DNA from: Gonocerus acuteangulatus
Lineage: Eukaryota > Arthropoda > Insecta > Hemiptera > Coreidae
Assembly (NCBI GenBank): GCA_946811695.1
Contig: OX328124.1
Span: 61,812,704-61,876,703 of the forward strand
Length of the DNA stretch: 64,000 nt
Reading direction: 5' to 3'
The translations under genes were made by a program, and so were the position numbers. The notes beneath the pieces are model-generated. The model saw nothing but the letters and a program-made list of their open reading frames with translations, searched no databases and was not told the origin of the DNA. How positions within the stretch are numbered: position 1 is the stretch's first letter; each line of letters begins with the position of its first letter. Positions 22,887-33,389 of this stretch are shown piece by piece.

Positions 22887-23433
22887 TCAGGCTGTACCGT
22901 ATGAAATGTCAGTTTTGGACTTGCCGGTTTCCTTCAAATGTCTTGAAACTGTCGTGGCTCCTACTCCGAGTTCTTTGGCATATTCCCTAGTGCTTTTTGA
23001 GGGACAAGCTTCAGCCCTTTCTTTCAGGTGGTTATTGTCAAGCTTGGTTTCTGGCCTTCCTCACTCCTCGTTGTCAAGGTCAAACTTTCCACTTCGAAAC
23101 CTGGAAAACCACCGGTAAATAGTTCCTTCATTCACCGTTCCCTCCCCGAACGCCGTGTTAATGTTCATACACGCCTCAGCAGAGCTATGACCGAGCTTAA
23201 ATTCATAACGAAAAATAATACGGATTTCCGTTGAAGTCATAATTTAAGTTTTATTTTTTTCTCAGAGGATCGTTCTCACAACACAGTACGCAAGTTACTG
23301 ATTAAATAATAGGAATAAAAGAGCTTTAATTCTATATGAGTAACAATGATGTTTGTAAATAATGAAATAAAAAAGGGAAAGGATTAAATCGCAAAGTAAA
23401 CAAAACTGACATTTCATACGGTACAGCCTGATA
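22885..23433 (-). mobile_element. mariner deletion derivative (545 bp) with perfect 31-bp TIRs
   Basis: TA dinucleotides at 22,885-22,886 and 23,432-23,433 are the Tc1/mariner target duplication. The TIRs at 22,887-22,917 and 23,401-23,431 are exact reverse complements over 31 bases (TCAGGCTGTACCGTATGAAA and onward). Between them lie a ~160-base leader and only the N-terminal part of a mariner transposase. The whole catalytic domain is deleted, so this is a non-autonomous, MITE-like copy. Perfect TIR identity suggests a fairly recent origin or mobilisation in trans. Confidence 0.93.
22887..23240 (-). pseudogene. mariner transposase N-terminal (HTH) remnant
   Basis: The ATG at 23,238-23,240 opens a frame with the mariner paired HTH region. 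The first part (EFKLGHSSAEACMNINTAFG, then IYRWFSRFRSG) matches the HTH_48 domain of mariner/SETMAR proteins. The second (AKELGVGATTVSRHLKETGK) is the second helix-turn-helix. An in-frame TGA interrupts at about residue 59, in NEE-stop-GRPE; the family usually has arginine or serine-glycine there, so CGA-to-TGA decay is likely. The frame then enters the 3' TIR and stops at 22,887. None of the DDE/D catalytic domain (D, D, D34D) is present. If readthrough or a repaired copy existed, the product would be a DNA-binding fragment; expression is not shown. Confidence 0.9.
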
Positions 23434-24150
23434 AAATGGGCTAATATCCGAAAAAATCGCAAAACGAAATAGCCCAACACTTAAATTAAATTAAAGTGAA
23501 ACCGCCCGAAATAAATGGGTTTCTGGCTCTACGGCTTGAAAATTATTTTAAAAGATATTCGTCTTCCTTAGTGTCTTCCAGGCTTTATCCCGAGAGTTTA
23601 GGTTGAGAGAACTGGAAAATTCTTTAAACTTAATTGGTGGTTTGAATTGATTAAGATTTGCGTTTAAATATGCATATTATTTTAACCAAGCGTGCCTCTT
23701 ATATGCGTGTAGTTAAGAATTCCTTTAAAAACAACCTTTTCAGCTAATTTATATATTTATCTGAATTTATATCATTAGCACATTGTCATAATAATGTTTT
23801 GCATGAATTAATTTATTTAGAAAATCACAATTCTAAGACTCACCCCTGTGCCGGTTCGTCTGTTTGTCGAACATGAGCATTGCATCTTCAATCTGAAAAC
23901 ACACACAAAAAAAAAAAAAATCAGTTATTTAGTAGAAATTTAATAATTCATAAATTATAAATAAAAATGTCTTTAATTTAGGAATGACCATTCAACATCA
24001 ATTGTTAGAAATGTGAATGAATGAATAAAGATGTTTATTTTGCATATAAACCAAATACAAGAAATATCAATATTTTTCAAATAATAACTAAAAACATGAG
24101 TACATAATATTTCTAAAGAGAGAAATCATTTTATTCATGATATGCTGCCC
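23434..24150. other. AT-rich spacer
   Basis: Nothing recognised apart from an A-rich run at about 23,907-23,920. Confidence 0.4.
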
Positions 24151-24344
24151 ATTTTTAATGGGTTGCTATTACACAGCATACTCCATCACTCCTAGTAGGA
24201 GATTCATCCGACTTCCACAGAGTCCGAAAATTGGTGATTAAAAAAAAAAAAAAACAGAAAAAAAAGAAAAGAAAAAACAAAACATAGATCGGTAACTCCG
24301 CAAGTTTGTTTTCCTCTGACGGTCCTTCATATCTATCCTCCATT
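24150..24344 (-). other. Probable 3' UTR of the R2-like fragment
   Basis: Downstream of the stop on the minus strand come ~190 bases including a poly-pyrimidine stretch (A-rich on the plus strand at 24,240-24,284). The element's true 3' end was not located. Confidence 0.4.
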
Positions 24345-24690
24345 TCATTGACTGTATAGGTGTTGATGCAGGATTCCTAGCGAGTTTACAATGATGGACT
24401 CAGCTAGTTTGGGCAAATGTTCCGATTCTATGTCGTACTCCTCGAAGAATGCCGCTGTACTTCTAGGAATGGCACCTCTTGCCCCGAACCAAAGCCCTCT
24501 CACTTCGAAATCTCTTTCTCCGTAAGTTTCCAGGAACTTCTCCTTTAGGTAAGGAATGCATTTTTCATAAATTGCCCTTTTTTCTCGGTCGACGTTTGAG
24601 GCCTGGTCGAGGTCATTGCATTCATAACTAACCGTAGGGTCGACGATTAGGGCTTTTCTAGTTTTTTTATGGAATGCCAAAATGTGAAAT
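24345..24690 (-). pseudogene. C-terminus of an R2-like LINE (restriction-like endonuclease)
   Basis: About 111 residues resemble the end of the restriction-like endonuclease region of R2/NeSL-type non-LTR retrotransposons. Features are KKTRKALIVDPTVSYE (the central aspartate-containing strand), a lysine-rich helix (REKRAIYEKCIPYLKEKF), EVRGLWFGARGAIPRSTAAF (family form: V-FGSRGALP), and a last helix SIIVNSLGILHQHLY. That endonuclease nicks the target to prime reverse transcription. Immediately upstream there is a stop and no reverse transcriptase, so the copy is 5' truncated at about 24,690. The frame kept is intact to its own TAA. Confidence 0.75.
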
Positions 24691-25354
24691 TCTCATCTCT
24701 ACATCTATTATTCACAAATGTGGGAACAAATAAAAAAGTCCTGCTCGCAGGAACTGCGTCATCTTAGCGCGGTTCCGTACATCTCGAAGAAATGGAATAG
24801 ATTAGGCATCACAAATCATAGGAGACTGAAAATAGCCTACTTACACAGAAGCGAATAATTCTTAAACATCATTCTTGAGGAAGGCTGTAAAAGTCAATAC
24901 AATTATGTTCTGTAACTCTTTGACTACTGCTCAGAAGGCTCTATTCCAAACAACCAAAATTCATTGTAATTTTAAGTACCTATCTTGTTGTACTAGCAAA
25001 TTCATTTTACTGTTATAATCAACTGTAAATATAACCTTCATGACGAATAAAATTCCATTCCCTCGTGGGTTAAATCATTCTATAAAATAAGAAATAATGA
25101 TAACTTCAGTTGTAGCAGTATGTGGAAGGTTATATAGACAGGATTAAAAACAAACGTATGTATACGCCATCATGATTATCCTCAGCCATCATGATTACCA
25201 CAGTCACTCCATACTTATTACCAATACTTTTCACAGTTTCTTGGCTTATTTTACTAATATACCAATTTTACTGATAAATGCAATTTAAAACAAAAACAAC
25301 CAATTAAAAAATGAGTTAAACAAAGACAAAAATCGGTTCAATAGAACAAAACAA
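24691..25354. other. AT-rich spacer
   Basis: No gene or repeat recognised. Confidence 0.4.
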
Positions 25355-26125
25355 ACTCTTTTTAAGTTTTAAGCGCTTATGTCTCTGATTGCCGATGCCC
25401 CATCGAATATTGCTTCAGAATCTTTTTTGTAGAGAATTTAGCAAGCGTTCGAAAGATCATGTCCTATTTACCACGATTTTCCAACCGTTTTTGAGATATT
25501 TACGAAAAATGTACGAAAATCCGAAAACGTTTCATGTCTATTAATAAAATATTTTTTTTCGCATACTTCCATAACTCCAAAAATAACCAAAATTTAAACA
25601 TCTTAGTCGAGATGAATTTCCAAGATGTAGAAAATATGTCAATTGAATCCCGCGATTCTAAGTAACCACAAAAAAATAATGAGTTACAAAAACCTTTGTT
25701 CCACTTTTCTCAAAAACGGTTACAGATATCGCCTTAAAAATTATTTCATTCGTTTTCCTATGTTAAGAAACCTATAAAACAAGTACCTGCGAGCATGTAA
25801 ACTCAAAACGTAAGCTTTACGATTTTTGTTGCGCGAACTTCGCCCCAAACACCATCTTTCATGTGGCGGATTCTGTGATTAAAGAACTTGACCTTTCAAA
25901 TTGTATGACAGATTTTTGTACCAAATTTCATCAAAATCGGACCATTTTTGAGCTTGCCAGAGAGCGAACAGACAAACTTATATACGAATTTGAGCCACCT
26001 ATATTTTCGTGATCTGAGGGGTATGAAACGAGAAAGTTTCTAGTCGGTACTTCTGGTTTGCGTCGAGAGGTTAACCTCATAAGCGGGTTTCCTCCCTAAG
26101 GAGGGAGGGAGGAACAGCGATAAAA
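25355..26125 (+). repeat. Interspersed repeat family A, copy 2
   Basis: A full-length relative of 18,205-19,000 in the same orientation. It lacks the microsatellite: after GAGAGCGAACAGACAAACTT only TATATACG is present. The inverted-repeat arms are at 25,483-25,496 and 25,708-25,721. The 3' part (CATAAGCGGGTTTCCTCCCT, then GGAGGGAGGGAGGAAC) also occurs in part at 51,300-51,345. Confidence 0.85.
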
Positions 26126-26242
26126 GTAAACAATAAATAAAAGTAAATAGAAATTATGTGTATTGATTAACAAAACATCTTTAGGCAAAGGCCTAATGAC
26201 CGTCATGCCGGAGTCCGTCCAATGAATATTATTCAGGCTTGA

Positions 26243-26278
26243 AAATAAGTTCATAACCTTTTGGTTATGAACTTATTT
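26243..26278. repeat. Perfect 16-bp hairpin, 4-nt loop
   Basis: AAATAAGTTCATAACC is followed by TTTT and its exact reverse complement. Confidence 0.95.
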
Positions 26279-26776
26279 CTAAGGGCCTATTTACTTTTGG
26301 GCGTCTAGAAATAAGAGGTTACACATGAAATTACATTCAAAACATACGTTATTACTGCTATTGAGAGATTATGATTGGTTAAGGATTCTTCTATTTATCT
26401 GTCTTACATGTTTCATTTGTGAACATGAATACATATAATTCATGGTGCAAAAGGTTTTTGCCTTTTCAGTCATGCTAGGGACTATAAATCAAAATGCTCT
26501 TTTTAATCTAAATCTTAAGAGTTGACGATTATTAGGGTTTACAGTCGTTTAATAATATGCGAAAAAAATTATGTTAATAAGAATTGCTTCCCTTTAATTG
26601 TTTATTTAATTTATTTTCGCATCTATTACTTTAAATAGGCCTTTGCATGAAAAGTTCACTCTTGTGGAATATTCACTCACGTTTCCTGGCAAGACCTAAA
26701 ACTTAGTAATTCATTTATAATTATAAATAAGAAGTCAAGGAATGGCTGGGATTTGGCTAAGAGAAATCTTTAGAAT
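26279..26776. other. AT-rich spacer
   Basis: Nothing recognised. Confidence 0.4.
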
Positions 26777-26944
26777 TCAGAAAAATCTATATTTTGAACG
26801 TTTCAATCCTCTTCAGGAGGCTGATCATAGTGGGACCACAGCCACCTAAACATTATTGTGTTTTCTCTTCACCCCCTAGGCGTTTGTTGTTGAAGAAAGG
26901 TGCCAAACAGCAATACGGAACGTTCAAAATATAGATTTTTCTGA
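26777..26944. repeat. Foldback repeat family F1, copy 2
   Basis: The ends TCAGAAAAATCTATATTTTG and CAAAATATAGATTTTTCTGA are exact inverted repeats, continuing through GAACGTT. Inside, CTTCACCCCCTAGGCGTTTG, TTGAAGAAAGGTGCCAAAC and ATACGGAACGTT parallel the right arm of the 2.1-kb copy. Outer arms are better conserved than in copy 1. Confidence 0.85.
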
Positions 26945-27775
26945 AAATCGGACGTTTTTTTCTTAGCTGTATCCCAATATTCTTTGACTTCTTGTCAACT
27001 ATACGGATGTTGGCATCATTTAAAATATTATTCTAATATTAAAAAATTGTATACTAAGCACATTCAATATTAAAACAATCAGTAACAAAGATTTTCCGTC
27101 CGAGAGAGGAATTATTTATTATATTACGGTATAAATATGCATCAGTGACATCATTTTAAAATCTCGGTCTTTTAGAACAATTTAGTCAGAATGCTGCGAT
27201 TTGAAGTCTTATTGGATACTGTAAACTCTTCTGAGCGTGAAAACGAACATTTTGGTTTTATATCACGGCCTAGCGAGTTGATTTTTCTTAGAAATAATAA
27301 TTTTAAAAAACTGTCTGCTATGACATGTTATGTACTTAATAGGTACCATTATAAAGTGAGAAATTACATTATACTTTTAATATTTAAATCTCTAAAATAT
27401 TTAATAATTTGTTTAAATTTAGGTTCAAGTAAAAATATAATTTTAGAATATAGAATTACCATATCATGGTTGAAGTGATTTTTTCCCAGACAGTTTACAA
27501 CAAATTGGCTGATATATCTTCATTTACGATCCCAATAATCTTGTATAAACCATGTTTACGCGCCACCTATGTTAAGAAATCTATATGTTTTCATAGTATT
27601 ACAATTATATTATTTTTTATTTATTTGTTGTTGCTCCGCTTTATGGTGATGTAGGCCTTACATTTTATATAGTTATTACAGAACATTATGTTACCTTATT
27701 GTTTTATTGTTTATGTATTTATATTATATGTATATTATTACATTGCATTATAATACCTTATTCTTTTATGTATTT

Positions 27776-27778
<3 letters not shown>
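26945..27778. other. AT-rich spacer
   Basis: A 95-codon frame at 27,191-27,478 has no recognisable motif and is treated as chance. Confidence 0.35.

Positions 27779-27820
<42 letters not shown>
27779..27820. repeat. (TA)n microsatellite
   Basis: Uninterrupted (AT)n, ending 16 bases before the TIR element that hosts the 28-33 kb LINE. Confidence 0.92.
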
Positions 27821-27824
<4 letters not shown>

Positions 27825-27992
27825 AGGGGAAGGTGTTGTACCTTTGACCACTTTGCAAAATTGAATTTTTTTTTAGCTTGAATATTAACGTTAAATTCAT
27901 TTTTTTTTATTTCACTGTAATTATTTTTTTTATTTTAATTTAATTGTCTGCCTCTACTCATGAAGAGTCATTGGCAGGTCAATGAGCGTTAT

Positions 27993-30900
27993 TTACAATT
28001 GTAATTTTATTTCTTTGATGAAGTTTATTACATTTTGAGTGTCTTGAAAATTATCCTTCAGAGCTTCTTTAAGGCTATTCGGGATTCCGTGGGCTTCTCT
28101 TTCCTTTCTAAATGTAGGACAGCAGAGTAGAATATGTTCCACAGTCAGTATTTATGGCAGGCATCGCATGTCGGTGCGTGTAAGCCTCGTAGCAAGTATG
28201 TATGCGTCAATTTCGTGTGGCCAATGCGTAGTCTGCTGAGTATCACTTGATGTGTTCTATTCTGTCGCTCTGACGTAGTCCATAGCTTTACATCCTCTTT
28301 TATCTGCCTGAGATGGTTGTTAACTTTTAGCCAATCCTCATTCCAAAAGTGGAGTATTGTCTTCTTGACAAAATGCTTCAAATCTGGAGCTGAGGCTTCC
28401 TCAATGACTGTAACCCCTTCAATCTGTTTTCTAGCTGAATTCGCCTCCTCATCTGCTTTCTGGTTTAAACCAATATTACGGTGAGAAGGGACCCAGATTA
28501 GAGCAATAGTTTTATTTTGCATGTGTAGACAGGTTTCCTCAATTTTTTGAATTATGGGATTATTTGAGTCTCTGCGTTCAATAGCTTTCTCATTGAGTCG
28601 GTAATTATTAAAATTTTTGAATTATCTATAATGTTGGTAAATTTCAATGCCTGCCAAATAGCAAAGGCTTCTCCGGAAAAAATGCTATTGGTTTCATGGA
28701 GATTGAATTTTGAACAGAAATTTTCTTGTACCTTTGAATCACTTTTAGAGGCATCCGTAAAAATCTGTTCATAATCTTTATATTTCATAAGTTGTTCTTG
28801 ACATAGCGCTTCATATATAAGGTTAGATGTTGATTCTTTAGGATACCTAGATAGATAAAAGTTGATTTCCAAATTGATATTTTTCCAGGGAGGTTTTGAG
28901 ACAAAAGAATTTTGAAAAACTGTGGGAAGTCTAAGATTAAAATGGTGAATTAAGCGAAATATTCTGTAGATGAATGAATTTGGTTGCCGTCCAGGATAAT
29001 CTATGTTACTTGCCGTTAATAATTCTGGGTGGTTGTTATTCGCTTTTAATGAGATGTAGTAAGCCAACGACAGATACGCTCTTCTCAAGTAGAGCGGAGG
29101 TTCACCACTTTCTGCAAGAATGCTAGCTGTAGGCGATGTTGGGAAAGCACCAGCGCATATGCTGATTCCCATATTATGAATCGAATCTAGTATTTTCAAG
29201 GCTGTTGGACTGGCGGAGGAATAAACCACTGATCCGTAGTCTAATTTGCTTCTTATGGTGGTTTTATAAAGATCTAATAATGTTTTCCGGTCGAAGCCCC
29301 AATTAGTGTTAGCCAGAATTTTCAACAAAGTTAAACGTTTTTGACATTTTTGTTTCAGGTATTTTAAATGTGTTATCCAATTTAGCTTTTGATCTAGATA
29401 TATACCCAGGTATTTGTACGAGTGGAGAGTGGATCCAAATAGATATAATGGCGGGTTGGTCTGGCAGCTCCTTTTTTTGCAGAAATGCATACATGCTGTT
29501 TTTTCCTCAGAAAATTTAAATCCCGATTGTCCACACCACGATTCAAGATTTTGGATAGACTTTTGAAGTTTTAATTTGACAACGTCTAAAGATTTATCCC
29601 TTGCAAAAATAACTAGATCATCTGCATATGCAGAGTAATATACTCTTGGACGGAGATCATAAACTACATCATTGATAGAAACTAAGAAGAGTATGACACT
29701 AAGGACGGATCCTTGTGGGGTGCCATTTTCTAAAGAGAAAGGCATAGAAATCTCATTCCCAATTCTAACTTTGAAAAATCTGTCACTCAAGAAGTTTTTT
29801 ATAAAATGTAACATATGGCCTTGTACACCCCATTGATGAAGTATAGTCACTACACGATGGCGCCACATCATATCATAGGCTTTCCGGATGTCAAAAAATA
29901 CTGCTATTAAGTGTTCATTTTCCAAAAAGCATTTTGAATTTCATTTTCTAGTATGAGTAAATTGTCTAAGGTGGAGTGTGTTTTTCGGAATCCGCATTGG
30001 TTCCTCATTATCAGATCATTTTTATTGAGAAAGTAGACTAATCGTCTGTTCACCATTTTTTCCAGAATTTTGGACATACATGGGATAAGAGAAACTGGTC
30101 TAAAATCGGTAATATTTGAATTTGGGTTTGAACTCTTACGGATTGGGATTACTATCGAGAGCTTCCAATCCCTAGGGAAAACGTTTTCTGTCCAGATAGT
30201 ATTATAAATTGCCAGAAGTTTGCTTTTAGTTTTTGAAGTGAAATGTTTTATAAAGACGTAAGGAATGTTATCATGTCCTTGAGATGAGCTAGATTTACAA
30301 GATTTCAGGGCTTCTTCAAGTTCACCAAGAGTAAAAGGTTCATCCATTTCTGATGAAGGGTCATTATTTATTTTGAAAGGTATTTGTTCTTGAGCAGTTT
30401 TGAACAGCAGAAATTGTTGATCATAATTTTCATCATTGGAAATGTCTGAAAAATGCTTGCCTAGAGCGTTCGCTATTTCAAATTTGTCTGTTATTAAATT
30501 ACCGCTAAGTTCGATGCCGGATATAGTGTTGTCCTTTCGTATGCCCCAAATCCGTTTTAATTTGGTCCAAATGTCTTTAATGGAATATTGAGAATTAATA
30601 GCTGTAACATATTCATGCCAAGACTGTTTTTTGCTAGTTCTAATAATTTTATTAGCAATGGCCCGAGATGTTTTGAATATCTGAAAGTCCTCGAATGTTT
30701 TTGTTCTTCTATATCTATTAAGTGCCCGTTTCTTATTTTTGATTGCTATTTAACAATGGTCATGCCACCAAGGCACGCGACAACGACCACTTGAAGGTTT
30801 TATTTTAGGAATATTCATGCTCGCTGCGTTAGTTATAATTTCATTAAATATTTTAACTTGATAGTCTACAGACATACCTAAATCATCTGAAAAAGGACTG

Positions 30901-31665
30901 AGGTTATTATCTATATAGTTCATGAATGAATCCCAATTGGCCTTTTGGAAATTCCATCTTGTATAATCATATGACTGAGCGTTTCTATTTGTCATAATCT
31001 TAATCTCAGCGGGAAAATGGTCGCTTCCATATGATTCATCTAACACTTTCCAGGTAGTTTTGACTGCAAGCAAATTATCCATTATTGACAGGTCAATTGC
31101 TGAGAATCTACTAGTTCTAGCATCTAGCATCAAGATGTGTTTGGGATCCATCATTGAGAAGGGTTAGAGAAGATTCGATTTCCAAGAATTTTTCTATTTC
31201 TTTACCCCTATGGCGATAATCAGATAAGGGTGACTTCCATAATTGGCTGTGAGCATTGAAATCTCCAACGATCAGTACTGGCCTCGGCAGCTGATTTAGT
31301 AAATTGTGTAGATCTTCTTTACAGAAATTATGGGATGGCGAAATATAAAGGCTACATACTGTTAAAGGATTGGAGACAAATACTTGAACTGCTGTGGCTT
31401 CTAAATGTGACTTTAATTTGATTTCTTTAGTATGAATTTTGTTGTCTACTAATATACACAACCTGCCCCATGACGACTCTGAGTTAAGACGGTCCTTTCT
31501 AAAAGTTTTAAAATTTCTGAAGTGAGTTGTTTGTGCTGGTTGTAAGTGAGTTTCTTGTAAGCAACAAATAGACGGATTTTTTTCGGTAAGTAGTAACTGA
31601 AGGTATTCGTAATGTTTATACATGCCGTTACAGTTCCATTGAATGATCTTTACATATTCTGCCAT
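27993..31665 (-). pseudogene. LINE ORF2: endonuclease-RT-RNase H polyprotein, multiply broken
   Basis: ATG at 31,665. The AP endonuclease shows WNCNG, CLQETH, VGDFNAHS and SDHFP. Reverse transcriptase shows FRPVSL, AVFFDIRKAYD, NGTPQGSVLS and YADD (near 29,620). RNase H shows TDASK, GEAFAIWQAL, ITDS and a later ADEEA. The C-terminal zinc region shows RLRIGHTKLTH, TCDAC and VEHILLCC. Damage on the minus strand: a TAGCATC duplication (plus 31,118-31,131) shifts frame; TAA at 30,750-30,752; a T-run frameshift near 29,915; frameshifts near 28,550 and 28,150. The original stop is at 27,993-27,995. The gene would nick target DNA and reverse-transcribe its own RNA; this copy cannot. Confidence 0.9.
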
Positions 31666-32009
31666 TTGTTACGCTATATAAAATTAAATATTGTCTTTAT
31701 TATTATGATCAGAAAAGTTATCACTATCTTGAGTCGATATGTTGTTTACTCCGTCAGTAGGTGTTTTGGAGATGGCTTTTATTAGTTTTGTAATGCGGAT
31801 TTTAGCAATTCGATTTTTAGTTAATTTTCTAGTGTCGACGAGCATTTCTACCAAACCGCCAATATCCTTTGTGAATTCTTTTACAAAGTCAATTTTGTTC
31901 TTTTGAAATACAGATATTTCTAGTAAGGAGACTAGTTTCTAATATGGCAATGGATATTTATTAGCGTTAGTTTCAAGTTCAATTTTGGCAATTCAATATT
32001 CAACTTTTT

Positions 32010-32976
32010 TTAAGGTGTCAGGAAAATATTGCTTTCTTTGTCATTTATTCCTCTGTTTGGTTCTTGAGAGAGAGTTTGTTCGGCTGAGATTTTAGATGGA
32101 TCGGTAGTAATAGCAGACTCAGAAAGCTCTTGTTCACTCCTAGTTACTTTTTCATTCAATGTTTTAACAAGCAAAGTTTTGGGGAGATTATCAGTAGGTT
32201 TGTCCATGTTGTGCTGGCTAAATACTGCAGGATACGAAGCAGTTTTAGAATTTGGACTTGGTTTATTTATTTTCGAGGTAGAAGCTTTAATGTTCTGTTG
32301 ATCAGCTGTTACGAGGTTATTTTTATTAAAGGAAGTTTCGGAATTTAGGTCGTGACTTTTAGTTTGTAGGTCACTCAGCTTATTGTCTTTGAGAGGACAC
32401 TGTGAGCTTTGGTGTGATCCAGCTCCACAAAGAAAGCATTTTGGATCGTCCCCTCCCAGAAATAGTTGGTAGTTTGTGCCTTCATATTCCACGAGAATCG
32501 TCGGAGGGACCAAATTAAAATGTTCGTCCTGAAGGAAAACGTGTCTCCTGTGACTGAGGATATGTTCATAGCCCTTTATCTTCAACCCCCCACAGTAGTT
32601 TAATCCCTAGGTCTTGCAGTTTTTGTACAATAATATCACTAGGTATAAAGGGAGGAACATTGGGTATTACTAGACGTTTTGAAGGAGTAACTAGTCTCCT
32701 AGCTTCAATAAAATTATTTTCCACGGTAATTCCTTTATGGGTTGAAATGAAGTTATCTACACAGTTTTTGCTTGAAAGGAACAAGGATATTCTTTGATTG
32801 GAGATTCGAGAAGCATACAATATGTTTTTTGGTTCAATAAGTTCACCAACACCAAGGATGTACTTGACTAGGGGAATATTATTAACACCTGGGAATAGAA
32901 TTCCCTGTTCTTCACTTGGCCTTGAGGTTATGTTTTGAATGATTTTAGATTTAACTGCACTAGCGAAACTAGTCAT
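32010..32976 (-). pseudogene. LINE ORF1 (gag-like nucleic-acid-binding protein), frameshifted
   Basis: Two overlapping frames, 32,976-32,566 and 32,585-32,010, together make one ORF1. The join falls at a six-C run (plus strand 32,586-32,591), so a homopolymer indel is the likely cause. The second part has a CCHC zinc knuckle, CFLCGAGSHQSSQC (C-x2-C-x4-H-x4-C), followed by a serine/lysine-rich tail. ORF1 proteins of this group bind element RNA in ribonucleoprotein particles. Upstream, about 290 bases to the element start form the 5' UTR. Confidence 0.82.
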
Positions 32977-33389
32977 GTTAGTAGTTGTTGATTGGTTTTC
33001 TTAATGGTTTTGTTCCATTAGGAATAGTTTCCCCTAAGGGATTCAAGGAAGAGGCCTATAAGAGGCCTTTTCAGATTATACTATATATTGCAAATTTTAG
33101 TTTTTTTACTTGCCTAAAAGGTGTTTTCCTTCTTCAGGGGTTGTTATTCTTCTTTTAGAAGTAGAATATACCTTTTTTTTCACTTTTCACCAATAGAATA
33201 TACACAAGTATTAACAAAAAAAGTCTCTGAAAAAATTGAGTGGCATTCGGTTTTTCAGTCAGCTGTTTTTTTTTTCACTGTAATTAGTATTCTATTGCTT
33301 ATCACATTTAATTTTTTCAAGGTTCTAGCTTTAAATTTAATATTTTTTATTAATTAAAAAAAAATAATCGTACAGTGGTCAAAGGTACA

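Larger units (their letters stand above)
27924..33265 (-). mobile_element. I-clade non-LTR retrotransposon, near full length, inactive
   Basis: The 14-bp direct repeat TTTCACTGTAATTA (27,910-27,923 and 33,273-33,286), each copy preceded by a T-run, is the target duplication. On the minus strand the element begins CAGCTGACTGAAAAAC near 33,265 and ends in an A-rich tail (AATTAAATTAAAATAAAAAA). The order is 5' UTR, ORF1, ORF2 with AP endonuclease, reverse transcriptase, RNase H and a C-terminal zinc motif. An RNase H domain together with an AP endonuclease is typical of the I superfamily (I/Nimb). At least five frame-breaking changes make it inactive. It is about 5.3 kb. Confidence 0.9.
27837..33389. 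mobile_element. Small TIR element split by a LINE insertion
   Basis: TGTACCTTTGACCACT at 27,837-27,852 is exactly inverted at 33,374-33,389. Removing the LINE and one copy of its target duplication leaves an AT-rich element of about 190 bp (27,837-27,923 plus 33,287-33,389) with these TIRs. T-rich stretches follow the TIR on the inside at both ends. The TIR is short and no target duplication of this outer element is clear, so it could also be a chance inverted match; the superfamily is unknown. Confidence 0.55.

Noticed and set aside
32130..32348. Plus-strand frames inside the minus-strand LINEs (also 30,588, 52,185, 53,298, 54,647)
   Set aside because: They are antisense shadows of ORF1 and ORF2 of the LINEs.
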